Under the pieces are notes generated by a model, which saw only the letters and a list, made by a program, of their open reading frames with translations, had not been told where the DNA came from and made no database searches. The position numbers were made by a program, and so were the translations under genes. DNA of 64,000 bases from NCBI RefSeq assembly GCF_016907695.1, contig NZ_JAFBCK010000001.1, positions 4,080,001 through 4,144,000 on the forward strand, in the 5' to 3' direction. Shown here in pieces: positions 46,136-55,113 of the stretch (the stretch's first letter is position 1; each line of letters begins with the position of its first letter). The stretch comes from Actinokineospora baliensis (GTDB lineage: Bacteria > Actinomycetota > Actinomycetes > Mycobacteriales > Pseudonocardiaceae).

Positions 46136-46513
46136 ATGTCGGTCCCCACCCCCGACTCGGCCGCGGGCGCCGAGACCCTGTTCGAGATCGCCGTCGAGGA
46201 GCACCCCGGCGGCGCGGTCGTCGTCCGGGCGCGGGGGGAGATCGACCTGCTCACCGCCCCGCGCTTCGCCGAGGGCGTGGTCGGCGCCATCGACGCGGGC
46301 GCCGGGTTGGTCGTGCTCGACCTGGACCGGGTGACGTTCTTCGGGTCCGCCGCGGTGGCGAACCTGGCCAGGGCCGCCGAGCGGGCCGACGCCGCGGGCA
46401 CCGACTTCCGGCTGGTGGTCGGGGCGTCGATGGCCACCCGCGTCCTGGAGATCAGCGGCCTCGCCGACCTGCTGGAGCTGCGGGCCACGGTGGCCGAGGC
46501 ACTGGCCGGGTAG
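46136..46513 (+). CDS. STAS-domain anti-anti-sigma factor
   Basis: Encodes 125 aa, the size of an RsbV/SpoIIAA-type protein. GEIDLLTAPRF and LDLDRVTFFGSAAVANLARA are typical; the Ser in FFGSAAV is the expected phosphorylation site. It would release a sigma factor by binding an RsbW-type kinase, such as the one at 47971. Confidence 0.9.
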   Translation: MSVPTPDSAAGAETLFEIAVEEHPGGAVVVRARGEIDLLTAPRFAEGVVGAIDAGAGLVVLDLDRVTFFGSAAVANLARAAERADAAGTDFRLVVGASMATRVLEISGLADLLELRATVAEALAG

Positions 46514-46563
46514 TTACCACCGGGTTACTCCGGAGAGTGACCGACGCCACCCTGGGCCGGGAA

Positions 46564-46603
46564 CGCGGCGACCCCCTCGCGCGTTGAACCGGGTGTCGCC
46601 GCG
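46564..46603 (+). terminator. Possible hairpin after the STAS gene
   Basis: CGCGGCGAC (46564-46572) and GTCGCCGCG (46595-46603) are perfectly complementary, 50 bp after the STAS stop codon, with a 22-nt loop. No T-run follows. It could be a terminator or part of the whiB leader. Confidence 0.4.
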
Positions 46604-46800
46604 CGGAGGGGATCCGCGGTCGTTTCCCGGAGATGTTCCCCCCAACGTCGCTGGACGCACACCGTGCGCCTCCGCGGCGGCGACGTGAAAGCCGCCGGCC
46701 GGACATACCCCCACCCCAGTCCGGTCGGCGGCACACCCCACTACGGTGCGTACTCGCCGCGGAGGTTTCCCGCGCCACCGCACCGGGTATCGCGCTCGTC

Positions 46801-47106
46801 GTGAGAGCCACCGCGAACATCCCCCAGCCCAGAACGCCCGCGCCGAGAACGGGCGAGCCGTGGCAGGACCACGGTGCCTGCCGGGGCGTGCCCTCGGAGA
46901 AGTTCTTCAGCCCCGACAACGAACGAGGCCGAGCCCGAGACCGCCGCGTCCTGGCGGCCAAACTCGTCTGCGCCCGCTGCCCCGTCCTGCGCCCCTGCCG
47001 CGACCACGCCCTCCGCACCGCCGAACCCCACGGCATCTGGGGCGGCCTCGACGAACGCGAACGCGCCGAACTCCGCGCCCGCGGCACCACCCCCGCCGCC
47101 CACTAG
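46801..47106 (+). CDS. WhiB-family iron-sulfur regulator
   Basis: Encodes 101 aa. Four cysteines at about 27, 57, 60 and 66 (C-X29-C-X2-C-X5-C) would hold a [4Fe-4S] cluster. GIWGGLDERERAELRARG is the Wbl turn and basic tail. It acts with a primary sigma factor at selected promoters and senses redox state or NO. Which WhiB paralogue it is cannot be told. The GTG at 46801 gives a typical Wbl N-terminus, though no good ribosome-binding site is seen; the leader of nearly 290 bp is free of genes. Confidence 0.92.
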   Translation: MRATANIPQPRTPAPRTGEPWQDHGACRGVPSEKFFSPDNERGRARDRRVLAAKLVCARCPVLRPCRDHALRTAEPHGIWGGLDERERAELRARGTTPAAH

Positions 47107-47414
47107 CCCCGGGCCGCCAGCCGAACAGTCGCACTGCCGCCACCGCGTAGCGCACGGCTGCGGTCCCCGCTTTCGCCGACTGCTGGCTCCTGGGTCGCGG
47201 GGTGGAGTTAGTTGGCCTGTTGCCACCGCGTCCCGCGGCCGCGACCCCACTCTCGCCGACCGCCAGCCCCCGACCGCTGGCCGCAGCTGTCGGCCTGTTG
47301 CCACCGCCTCGCGCGCGACCGCAGCCAGTCCGGCCCTTGCTCGAGCCACAAACGGCCGCCCGCCACGCACCAGCCGCCTTGCGCCACCCAGACGGCCCCG
47401 CACCCCGCCCACTG

Positions 47415-47566
47415 CCGCCGCCTCGCCCGCGGCCGCAGGTCTCACGCCGACCGGCGCCCCGAAACCGCTGCCGCCGCCTCGCCCGCGACCGCAGGCCTCA
47501 CGCCGACCGGCACCCCGAAACCACTGCCACTGCCTCGCGCGCGCGACCGCAGCCCCCACCCTCACC
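47415..47566. repeat. 56-bp tandem repeat, about 2.7 copies
   Basis: Units start at 47415 (CCGCCGCCTCGCCCGCGGCC), 47471 and 47527. The first two differ at only four or so positions. The third is partial and diverged. Confidence 0.8.
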
Positions 47567-47650
47567 GGGGGGCTGCCCCGATTCCAGTGTATCGGGTCTG
47601 GCCTGCGAAAAGCGGGCGCGCGGAAATCTGTGGACAACTCGGCCGTTGTG

Positions 47651-47690
47651 GACAAGTGGGCCATGGTGAAGACAAGTGGGCCATGGTGAA
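47651..47690. repeat. Perfect 20-bp tandem duplication
   Basis: GACAAGTGGGCCATGGTGAA occurs twice head to tail (47651-47670 and 47671-47690). A related GTGGACAACTCGG word precedes it. Confidence 0.95.
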
Positions 47691-47970
47691 ACAGAGGGCG
47701 GGTGCGCCACGAGCCATCAAGAGCTCTGCGAACACGGGCAGGCCACGAGTCGAGGCGGCGATCACCGGTGGGCGGCCGATCGCGGCGGCTGGCTGGGCTC
47801 TGATGCCCGATGCGGGTCCCAGCCACTCACGGAGGAACGCAACGACTTCGGGCGGCGGTCACTGGGAGTCCGCGAACAGCGAGCAGCCGCGACAAGCAAT
47901 GCGCGGCGGCCTGCTCGCCACCGAGCGCGGCGCCGATGCGACCGACAGGTGCCGATGAGAGGCGCCGCAA

Positions 47971-48402
47971 TCAGGCGCGGGCGCGGCGGGCCATGGAGAA
48001 CTCGATGACCAGGTCGGCGAACACCTCTCCCGGCCGCAAGCTGCTGTGCGCGTGTTCGGCCAGCGCCGTCACCAGGGTCCAGCCCAGTCCGGCTTCCTCC
48101 AGCGGCGCGTCGTCCAGTACTGGGACCCAGCAGCGGACCGCGACCGCGTCCTGGTCGATCTGGAAGCGGACGCTGAGCATGCCGAACGGGACCGCCCGGG
48201 CGAGCAGCATCGTGCAGGCCTCGTCGACCATCAGGCGCAGGTCGTCGATGGAGTCGATGTCGTAGTCGCGCCGCATCGCCACCGCTGTGGACACCGTGCG
48301 CACCAGTGGCAGTTGTCCGAGCGCGGCGTCCACCCGCAGTTCCACCACCTCGCCCAGTCTGGTCCTCCTAGCCGCCGCGGTGTCCTGTCGGGGATCGGTC
48401 AC
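47971..48402 (-). CDS. RsbW/UsfX-like anti-sigma ATPase domain protein
   Basis: Encodes 143 aa. It is an HATPase-fold protein: DIDSIDDLRLMVDEACTMLLARAVPFG and GLGWTLVTALAEHAH. The Asn of the usual N-box is replaced by Met (DEACTML), as in the actinobacterial UsfX-like branch. It is likely an anti-sigma factor for a SigB/SigF-type sigma factor. The start is GTG 48402. No sigma gene is adjacent; the STAS protein at 46136 is the nearest possible antagonist. Confidence 0.8.
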   Translation of the reverse strand: MTDPRQDTAAARRTRLGEVVELRVDAALGQLPLVRTVSTAVAMRRDYDIDSIDDLRLMVDEACTMLLARAVPFGMLSVRFQIDQDAVAVRCWVPVLDDAPLEEAGLGWTLVTALAEHAHSSLRPGEVFADLVIEFSMARRARA

Positions 48403-48496
48403 GGGGCTCGGATACCCATCGGCCCGCCGCCCACACCCACCCGGGGCGAGGAACCGGGCAGGAGTAACCGCACGTGATCGGGGGTAGCTCCAGGGT

Positions 48497-48901
48497 ATGA
48501 ACGAGGCGAAGCAGGGGAGCGAGCCGTCCGCGGGCGAGCTGGTCGGCAGGCTGGGGGAGCAGGTGTCCCGGTTGGTGCGCGACGAGTTGGCGTTGGCCAA
48601 GGTGGAGTTGCGGGACAAGGCCAAGCAGGCCGGGCTCGGCGCGGCGTTGGGTGGGACCGCCGGGATCCTCGCGTGGTTCGCGGTGGGGACGCTGGTCGCC
48701 GCCGCGGTCGCAGGCCTCGCTGTCGTGCTGCCGGTGTGGGCGGCGGCGCTGGTCGTCGCGGGGGCGTTGTTGGTGTTGGCCGCCGTCGCGGGTGCGGTGG
48801 CGGCGAGCAAGGTCCGCCACGCCACGCCGCCCATCCCGGAGCAGGCGATCAAGAGCACCCGCCAGGACGTGGCCACCGTGAAGGAGAGCGCTCACCGATG
48901 A
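48497..48901 (+). CDS. Holin-X/DUF1469 family membrane protein
   Basis: Encodes 134 aa. An amphipathic N-terminus (VGRLGEQVSRLVRDELALAKVELRDKAKQAG) is followed by two membrane helices (GILAWFAVGTLVAAAVAGLAVVL; ALVVAGALLVLAAVAGAVAA). This is the actinobacterial holin superfamily III pattern. Despite the name it is usually a chromosomal stress-related membrane protein. It overlaps the DUF3618 gene by 4 bp. Confidence 0.88.
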   Translation: MNEAKQGSEPSAGELVGRLGEQVSRLVRDELALAKVELRDKAKQAGLGAALGGTAGILAWFAVGTLVAAAVAGLAVVLPVWAAALVVAGALLVLAAVAGAVAASKVRHATPPIPEQAIKSTRQDVATVKESAHR

Positions 48902-49182
48902 GCAAGCAGACCGAGCAGGAGGCGCTGCGCGCCGACATCGAGCAGGCCAGGGGTGACCTCGCCGAGACGGTGGACGCGTTGGTGGCCAAGACCGACATCA
49001 AGCGCAAGGTCGGCGACAAGACCGAGCAGGTGCGGGACGCGCTCGTCGAGCGTGCCCATGAGGCGAAGGCCAAGGCGGGTGACGCGGTCGTCATCGCGCG
49101 GCACAACCCGGTGCCAGTGGCGGTAGCCGCCGCCGTAGTGGCCGGGCTGGTCGCCTTGCTCGTCCGACTGATCGGCAGGTGA
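48898..49182 (+). CDS. DUF3618 family protein
   Basis: Encodes 94 aa. DUF3618 signature: ALRADIEQARGDLAETVDALVAKTDIK, followed by a charged helix and one C-terminal membrane segment (VPVAVAAAVVAGLVALLVRLIGR). The ATG overlaps the upstream stop. It is conserved next to holin-X proteins; the function is unknown, with an envelope role likely. Confidence 0.88.
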   Translation: MSKQTEQEALRADIEQARGDLAETVDALVAKTDIKRKVGDKTEQVRDALVERAHEAKAKAGDAVVIARHNPVPVAVAAAVVAGLVALLVRLIGR

Positions 49183-49186
49183 CGGC

Positions 49187-49453
49187 GTGCGACTGCTCTA
49201 TAGGCCGCTGAGTCTGCTCATCAGCGTTCTCGGCGGACTACTCGCTGGCACCCTGTTCAAACGGATCTGGCGCGGGGTGACCGGTGACGATGAGGCGCCC
49301 GAGGCCACGTCACCGGAACACTCCACGCGCGAGGTGCTACTCGCGGCCTTGCTGCAGGGCGCGATCTTCGGGGTGGTGAAGGCCGGGGTGGACCGCGCGG
49401 GCGCCAAGGGGTTCCGCAAGCTCACCGGCGAGCACCTGGACAAGAAGGACTGA
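49187..49453 (+). CDS. DUF4235 family membrane protein
   Basis: Encodes 88 aa. LYRPLSLLISVLGGLLAGTLFKRIWRGVTGDDEAPEA and LLAALLQGAIFGVVKAGVDRAGAKGFRKLTG match the DUF4235 layout of two membrane segments. The GTG start is 5 bp after the DUF3618 stop; third gene of the small envelope operon. Confidence 0.88.
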   Translation: MRLLYRPLSLLISVLGGLLAGTLFKRIWRGVTGDDEAPEATSPEHSTREVLLAALLQGAIFGVVKAGVDRAGAKGFRKLTGEHLDKKD

Positions 49454-49473
49454 CGATCGGCACGCGGTGCGGG

Positions 49474-49680
49474 TCAGTCGGGCGGCTCTTGGGCCTGCGG
49501 CTCGGGGGCGGGTTGATCCGCGTCGGCCGGGTCGGCGTCGGCGTGGTCGACGGTGATCGACTCGTGGGTGTGCTTGCTGGCGTAGTCCTCCAGCGGCTCG
49601 GTGCTGCGGTCGAGCAGCTCGTCGGCGTTCTCGTCGTTTCGGGTCACCGGCGTGGGGTATCCAGCGGTGGCGTTGTCCAC
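49474..49680 (-). CDS. Small acidic hypothetical protein
   Basis: Encodes 68 aa, rich in Asp, Glu, Pro and Ala, with no membrane segment. GTG start, with no clear ribosome-binding site. It resembles short acidic proteins often found near DUF4235 genes, but I cannot assign a family. Codon-position GC pattern fits coding DNA better than the opposite strand. Confidence 0.45.
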   Translation of the reverse strand: MDNATAGYPTPVTRNDENADELLDRSTEPLEDYASKHTHESITVDHADADPADADQPAPEPQAQEPPD

Positions 49681-49748
49681 ACCGGTGGTGACGATGTTGC
49701 GCGGCGCTCGCCGGGGGTAGAGGCTGGCCGTCGAGCACCGGCGGCCTG

Positions 49749-51683
49749 ATGGGGGGCATCGAACTGCACCAGGACGACGCCGCTGCCCTCGCGTTCGAGG
49801 CAGCCCCCGCGATCATGTGGATGTTCGCCGGTCCCGATCACCGCATCGTCGCGGCGAACCGGCTGGCCAGGGCCAGCGTGGGCGACCGGGCCGGTCTCCT
49901 CGGCGCCCCGGTCCGGGAGGCTGTCCCCGAGGCCGCTGACCAGCAGGTGTTCGAGCTGCTCGACGAGGTGGCCCGCACCGGCGAACCGCAGTTGGGGGTC
50001 GAGCGCCGGGTCGAGGTGGACCTCACCGGCACCGGTGAGCTCGTCGAGGGGTTCTTCACCTACAGCGTTGTCCGGTTGATCGCGCCTGATGGCACTGCCG
50101 TGCTCGTGGCGCACGTCATCGATGTCTCCGAGTCGGTCCGACAACGCCGCGCCGCGCAAGCGGAAGTAGCCGACGTACGGCAACGGTTGGCCATAGAGCG
50201 CACGGTGGTGCTCCAACTCCAGCGCAGCCTTCTTCCGGCGGGCCTGCCGCTGCTCCCGGATCTCGGCCTTAGTGCGGTGTACATGCCCGCGGGGGAGTGG
50301 ATGACCGCGGGCGGTGATTGGTACGACGTTGTCCCTATGCCTGGCGATCGCGTAGGGCTCGTTCTCGGTGACGTGGTCGGTCACGGCCCCACGGCCTCTG
50401 GTGCGATGGGGCAACTGCGCGCCGTCGCCGCTGAACGCCTTGTGCGAGGGGGCACGGTCGTCGAGGTACTGCGGGCGTTGGACACCGTTGCCAGGGTGTC
50501 GCCGGATGCTCGCGGCTCGTCTGTGTGCGTAGCTGTGTTCGACCGCCTCACAAGGGTCCTGGAGTGCGGCGGTAGGGGACATCCCCAGCCGCTATTGCTA
50601 AGCGCAGATGGCGAGCCGCGATTCCTCGATGGACCTATAGGCCCGCCGTTGGCGTTCACCGATGCGGACTCGCCGGTCACCTACACAACTCTTGGGGCGG
50701 GAGAGTCCCTGATCCTCTACTCGGACGGCCTGGTCGAGGCCCCTGGGCGCGGGTATACGGAGTCCCGCGCCCGCCTCCTCGACTGCGTCGCCCACGTGGC
50801 CGCCCGCAACACCGACACCGAACCCCGCGACCTCCCGGACCGCCTCTGCTCCGCGCTGGCCGCGATGGTCGACAACCAAACCTCCCGCGACGACGTCAGC
50901 GTCCTGGCCGCGACCGTGCTCTCAGGCCCGTCCCCGCGCCTGGACCTCGCACTCCCCGGCGTCGCCGAACAACTGGCCGTCCTGCACCGAGAACTCAACG
51001 TGTGGCTGAACGCCTTGTCCGCCCACCGCGACGACCGCACCGCGATCGCCCTGTGCGTCGTGGAGGCGGTCACCAACTCGATCGAACACGGCTACCGCGA
51101 CCACAGCGGCACGGTGACGGTCCTAGGCGAACTCGACGGCATAGGCGGCGTGACGGTGACCGTGGCGGACACGGGAATCTGGCGCGACCCCGTGGAACGC
51201 AGCCCTTACCGCGGCCGGGGCATGCTCATGATGCGCGAGTGCAGCGACACCCTCCACGTCGACACCAACGAGTCGGGAACGACCGTCTACATGCGCCGGA
51301 CGATCCGACACCCCCCGGTGCCGCTGCCGGAGTTCGACACCCCCCACCGCGTCACCGTCCCGCACTCGGTGACGGTCAAGACGGAGGTCGAGGGCAAGAC
51401 GGTCCGCGTCTTCGTATCGGGGATCGTGGATTCCTCCAACGCGAACGAGCTCCGCTCGGCGTTGCAGGAGGCATCCCGCAGTGGTGTGGGGGAGTGCGTC
51501 CTCACCCTGGACGCGGTGGACTTGTTGACCAGCGCGGCCCTGAGGGTGTTGTTCGAACAGGTAGCGGACCTGCGCGCGGCGGGCCGCGAACTCAAGCTGA
51601 TCGCCACACCAGACAGCCCCGCCGCCGCCGCGTTCAGCGCCAGCGGGCTCGACCAGATCCTCCCCTTGCACGCCACCGAGTGA
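49749..51683 (+). CDS. PAS-PP2C(SpoIIE)-HATPase-STAS multidomain regulator
   Basis: Encodes 644 aa. Domains in order: PAS-like sensor (about 10-125), a short coiled linker (RQRRAAQAEVADVRQRLAIER), PP2C/SpoIIE phosphatase (about 160-390; GDWYDVVPMPGDRVGLVLGDVVGHG, LILYSDGLVE, SRDDVSVL), RsbW-like ATPase (about 400-520; ALCVVEAVTNSIEHGY, RGRGMLMM) and a STAS domain (about 540-640; TLDAVDLLTSAALRVLFE, Ser present). The protein thus carries phosphatase, kinase and substrate modules of a partner switch in one chain. It is soluble. Input is unknown; output may be a sigma factor elsewhere. Confidence 0.92.
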   Translation: MGGIELHQDDAAALAFEAAPAIMWMFAGPDHRIVAANRLARASVGDRAGLLGAPVREAVPEAADQQVFELLDEVARTGEPQLGVERRVEVDLTGTGELVEGFFTYSVVRLIAPDGTAVLVAHVIDVSESVRQRRAAQAEVADVRQRLAIERTVVLQLQRSLLPAGLPLLPDLGLSAVYMPAGEWMTAGGDWYDVVPMPGDRVGLVLGDVVGHGPTASGAMGQLRAVAAERLVRGGTVVEVLRALDTVARVSPDARGSSVCVAVFDRLTRVLECGGRGHPQPLLLSADGEPRFLDGPIGPPLAFTDADSPVTYTTLGAGESLILYSDGLVEAPGRGYTESRARLLDCVAHVAARNTDTEPRDLPDRLCSALAAMVDNQTSRDDVSVLAATVLSGPSPRLDLALPGVAEQLAVLHRELNVWLNALSAHRDDRTAIALCVVEAVTNSIEHGYRDHSGTVTVLGELDGIGGVTVTVADTGIWRDPVERSPYRGRGMLMMRECSDTLHVDTNESGTTVYMRRTIRHPPVPLPEFDTPHRVTVPHSVTVKTEVEGKTVRVFVSGIVDSSNANELRSALQEASRSGVGECVLTLDAVDLLTSAALRVLFEQVADLRAAGRELKLIATPDSPAAAAFSASGLDQILPLHATE

Positions 51684-51972
51684 CGGCAGCGAGACGCCGC
51701 TCATGCACGCTCAACGCGATGCAGCCGCATCCCGCAGCTGACGACCTCTAGGGCGGCCCGGTGCCCTCACACGCGCCGAATGCCCGGCCTGTCAAGCGCC
51801 AGACACGTGAGGCGCGTTCTCGACCCGCCCACTCGGCTGCAGTCGCATCATGTGCTGGCTGCCACTCGTGGCCGTCTGCCGCGCCCAGCGTTGAGCGTGT
51901 GACTGCCATTGGGCCCAAGATGCGAACCCGGGGCATCCGAGACCCAGCCTGCTCGTCCTCCGGAGTGGTCCG

Positions 51973-52368
51973 TCAGCCTTCCCGTAGCGCCTCCGCCACC
52001 GACCCACCGGCCTCGTCCGCGGCCTGGCCGTTGCGTTCGGCCTCGCTGTGCCTGGGGTGGGCAGGCTCCGGCGGTGCCGGGTCGTCGAGGTCGTCGCGGG
52101 GGTGATCGATGCGGTCGTCCACCGCCGCCAGCGGGGTCGAGGGGCCTGGGCGGTCGGCGTCGTCCGCGCTCACGTCGGGTTCCTCTTCGGCCAGGCGCTG
52201 GTCGAGGGACTCGCCTTCGCGTTGTTCGGCCGGGGTCATCCCGTGCCGGTCGGCTTCGGCCCAGTGTTCGGCGGGGTCGACCCCCTCCTCCAGGGGGTCG
52301 ACGCGCAGGTTGTCCTCGTCCAGGGTTTCCGCCTGGCTCAGGTCCGAGTCGTAGCCGTGGGTGGTCAT
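51973..52368 (-). CDS. DUF5709-like acidic protein
   Basis: Encodes 131 aa, very acidic and without hydrophobic segments. The N-terminus THGYDSDLSQAETLDEDNL and HWAEADRHGMTPAEQREGESLDQRLAEEEPD match DUF5709 proteins as I know them. The ATG at 52368 overlaps the stop of the upstream ligase gene (ATGA). Function unknown. The 289 bp beyond its end (51684-51972) show no gene. Confidence 0.8.
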   Translation of the reverse strand: MTTHGYDSDLSQAETLDEDNLRVDPLEEGVDPAEHWAEADRHGMTPAEQREGESLDQRLAEEEPDVSADDADRPGPSTPLAAVDDRIDHPRDDLDDPAPPEPAHPRHSEAERNGQAADEAGGSVAEALREG

Positions 52369-53471
52369 GCGCTCGTCGTACCCCGCCTGCCTGAACGACA
52401 AACCGCGCTGGTCTGCGTCGCCAGCATCGTTGTCACGGCGTCGACACCGCCGTTCTTGTGCGCTTCGCGCTGTCGGTGCGCTCCGTCGCCGTTGTGGTCG
52501 AGCCAGGTCATGGTGGACCGGACGAACTCGAGTTCTCCGCTAGCGCGCAGTTCGTCGGTGTGCGCGCTGACCAGGTCACCGATGACCGAGGTCGCCTCGC
52601 GCAACGCGCCGGTCGCCGGGTCGGGTACCGAGGCGGACCGGCCGCCCTTGGCCGCTCGCCACTGCGCGGCCCGGATGATCTCCGTCGGCACCCTCGGTGG
52701 CGGTTCGGTCGAGCGCAGCGCGTCGGACACCAGCAGTCGCACGAGCACCGCCACGAACGCGGCTTCCTCGACCGTGCCCATGACGTCGGACACCCGGACC
52801 TCGACGGTCGGTTGGGCTTCGGAGGGCCGCACGTCCCAGTAGACCATCTTGCGGTCCATCGCCGCCCCGGACGCCAGGAGCCCGTTGACGATCTCCTCGT
52901 ACTCGTCCACCGAGTCCACATAGGGTGGCGCGCCCGCTGTCGGCCACCGGTTCCACAGCACGTGCCGCGCGGAGGCGTAGCCGGTGTCGGTGCCGTCGTG
53001 GAAGGCGGAGTTGCCCGACATGGCCAGCAGCGCGGGCAGCCAGGGCCGCAGGGAGTTGGCGACCCGCAGCGCGGTGGCCGTGTCCTCGACCCCGACGTGC
53101 ACGTGGCACCCGCACGTCACGCCGCTGAAGATGAACGGCCCGACGTGGCGGGCGATCCGGTGGTAGCGGGTGCCCGGCCCGATCAGCGAGATGTCCCGCT
53201 GCTGGTGCGGGGCCGTCCCGGCCGCGATGAGCAGCGCGTCCTGCTCGGCGGCGCCCGCGGCCAACCTGGCCCGCAGCGCGGCGAGCTCGTCGCGGATCTC
53301 CTCCGCGTACCGCAGGATCCCGGTAGCGGACTCGACCTGGCAGCGCAGCAGCTCCGGCTTGAGGTCGACGTCGGTCACCCCGGCCACCGCCTCCGGGCCC
53401 TGGTTGACCAGTGACCCGTCCGGCCCGACCAGGAGGAACTCCTCCTCAACCCCCACGGTCAACTCGGTCAA
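52365..53471 (-). CDS. YbdK-type carboxylate-amine ligase (GCS2 family)
   Basis: Encodes 368 aa. Features: LTVGVEEEFLLVGPDG (Glu-rich metal site), CQVESATGILRYAEEI, CGCHVHVGVED and EVRVSDVMGTVEEA. It belongs to the glutamate-cysteine ligase 2 family. Members of the YbdK branch have weak glutamate-cysteine ligase activity in vitro; true substrates are unknown, and mycothiol-making actinomycetes do not need glutathione. The tail beyond residue 335 is variable. The 3' end overlaps the DUF5709 start by 4 bp. Confidence 0.9.
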   Translation of the reverse strand: MTELTVGVEEEFLLVGPDGSLVNQGPEAVAGVTDVDLKPELLRCQVESATGILRYAEEIRDELAALRARLAAGAAEQDALLIAAGTAPHQQRDISLIGPGTRYHRIARHVGPFIFSGVTCGCHVHVGVEDTATALRVANSLRPWLPALLAMSGNSAFHDGTDTGYASARHVLWNRWPTAGAPPYVDSVDEYEEIVNGLLASGAAMDRKMVYWDVRPSEAQPTVEVRVSDVMGTVEEAAFVAVLVRLLVSDALRSTEPPPRVPTEIIRAAQWRAAKGGRSASVPDPATGALREATSVIGDLVSAHTDELRASGELEFVRSTMTWLDHNGDGAHRQREAHKNGGVDAVTTMLATQTSAVCRSGRRGTTSA

Positions 53472-53547
53472 GAGTCCTCCTCCTCGGCGCCGATTGTCCC
53501 CTTAGTACCCAGCCGCGTGAACGCTCACGCGGTGACATAGTTGACAG

Positions 53548-55035
53548 GTGGCTACCAGAGTGCGCGAGACCGAACGCAAGTACGAGGCCCCCGCCGACTT
53601 CACCCTGCCCGACCTGACGTCGGCGGGTCCGGTGAGCGCGACAGCGGGTCCTCGCAGTTCGGACCTGGATGCCACCTACTTCGACACAGTCGACCTGCGG
53701 TTGGCCCGCGCGGGCATCACCCTCCGCAGGCGGACCGGCGGTGACGACGCGGGCTGGCACGCCAAGCTCCCGGTCGCGCCGGATGTGCGCGACGAGATCC
53801 GGTTCCCCCTCGGGCGGGCCAAGACGAAGGTCCCCGCGGAGTTGGCCGCTCTGGTGCGCTCGCACACCCTCGGTGCGCCTCTTGCGCCGGTCGTCCGCAT
53901 CGCCACTCAACGTGACGAGTGGGAACTGCGGGACGCGGACGGCACCACCATCGCCCTCCTGGCCGACGACAAGGTGACTGCCCACCCGCTCGACGGCACA
54001 CCCCACTCGTGGCGTGAGCTGGAGGTCGAAGCCACCGATCTGGATGTCCTCGACGCCGTGGGCGCCGCTCTGGGCGCCACCCCGGCGAAGTCGACGTCCA
54101 AACTCGCCCAGGCCCTGGGTGACCGGGCGCGGCCGCGCAAGCGGGTGGAGTTGTCGGCGAACCCGTCCGCGGGCGATGTGGCCCTCACCTATCTGCAGGC
54201 CCAGACGTCCGCGATTCGTGCCAACGACACCGGCATCAGGCTGGACACGGATGACTCGGTGCACCAATTCCGTGTCGCGTCCCGGCGGTTGCGCAGCGCG
54301 CTGCGCGCGTTCCGACCGCTGCTCGACGCGGACCGGGTCAACGCGCTGCGCGAGGAACTCAAGTGGTTGGGCGGCGTGGCCTCACCCGCGCGCGACGCCG
54401 AGGTCTTGGCCGAGCACTTCGCCGGTGAACTCGAGGCGCTGCCGAGCGAGGACGTGCTGGGCAAGGTCCCCGCCCAGATTGACGCTGAGCTGAGCCGCGC
54501 GTTGGCCGATGGGCGCGCGGAGATCCTGTCGACATTGGACAGTGACCGCTACCTGGCTCTGCTGACTGATCTCGACGCTTTCCTCGCGGACCCGCCGTGG
54601 ACCAAGCGCGCGCGTCGTCCTGCGGTGCAGGAACTGCGAAAGCCCGTAGTGAAGGCTTGGCGGACTCTAGAGGCATCCGTGCGGGCCGTGGACGAGTCCA
54701 GCAACAGGGATGCTGCCCTTCACCAAGTGCGTAAGGACGCGAAGAAGGCGCGGTACGCGGCCGAGGCAGTAGCGCCCGTGTTCGGTAAGAGGCTGGACCG
54801 GTGGGGCAAGAAGGTCAAGAAGGCGCAGACTGTCCTCGGTGTGCGGCAAGACGCGGCAGTAGCGCGAGAGGCTGTGCGGGAGATGGGCGTGCGCGCTCAC
54901 CTCGCCGGTGGCAACGGGTTCACCTACGGAGTCCTCTACGCGCGTGAAAGCGAGCGCGGAGCTCGCGCGGAAGAGGACTTCGCCCGGGTGTGGCGCAAGC
55001 TGCTGGGCGTGAAGGGACCCCGTTGGCTCCGTTGA
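53548..55035 (+). CDS. CYTH-CHAD domain protein
   Basis: Encodes 495 aa. The CYTH domain (residues 1-200) begins RETERKYE (ExExK) and has DATYFDTVDLRLARAGITLRRR; CYTH members bind triphosphates or polyphosphate. The CHAD domain (about 210-495) is helical and His/Arg/Lys-rich (DDSVHQFRVASRRLRSALRAFRP; ALHQVRKDAKKARYAAEAV), and is known to bind polyphosphate. The protein probably attaches to or processes inorganic polyphosphate. GTG start at 53548. Confidence 0.93.
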   Translation: MATRVRETERKYEAPADFTLPDLTSAGPVSATAGPRSSDLDATYFDTVDLRLARAGITLRRRTGGDDAGWHAKLPVAPDVRDEIRFPLGRAKTKVPAELAALVRSHTLGAPLAPVVRIATQRDEWELRDADGTTIALLADDKVTAHPLDGTPHSWRELEVEATDLDVLDAVGAALGATPAKSTSKLAQALGDRARPRKRVELSANPSAGDVALTYLQAQTSAIRANDTGIRLDTDDSVHQFRVASRRLRSALRAFRPLLDADRVNALREELKWLGGVASPARDAEVLAEHFAGELEALPSEDVLGKVPAQIDAELSRALADGRAEILSTLDSDRYLALLTDLDAFLADPPWTKRARRPAVQELRKPVVKAWRTLEASVRAVDESSNRDAALHQVRKDAKKARYAAEAVAPVFGKRLDRWGKKVKKAQTVLGVRQDAAVAREAVREMGVRAHLAGGNGFTYGVLYARESERGARAEEDFARVWRKLLGVKGPRWLR

Positions 55036-55113
55036 CACCTTCTGCATGCGGTTTCACGGTGCGGGGGCGGTGGTACACCCAGGGTGACCGGTTGGGTGTG
55101 GAAGGGGCCTGTC

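Larger units (their letters stand above)
47107..47970. other. 864-bp gene-poor, repeat-rich region
   Basis: No frame has a convincing gene. The region holds degenerate copies of a GCCRCCGCCTCGCSCGCG-type word (about 47225, 47300, 47412, 47470, 47526), two exact-length 56-bp repeats and a 20-bp tandem duplication. It may be a decayed locus between whiB and the RsbW-like gene. Confidence 0.6.

Noticed and set aside
47202..47958. Ala/Pro/Arg-rich open frames on both strands
   Set aside because: They have low-complexity composition, mutually shadowing frames, no start signals, and internal DNA repeats.
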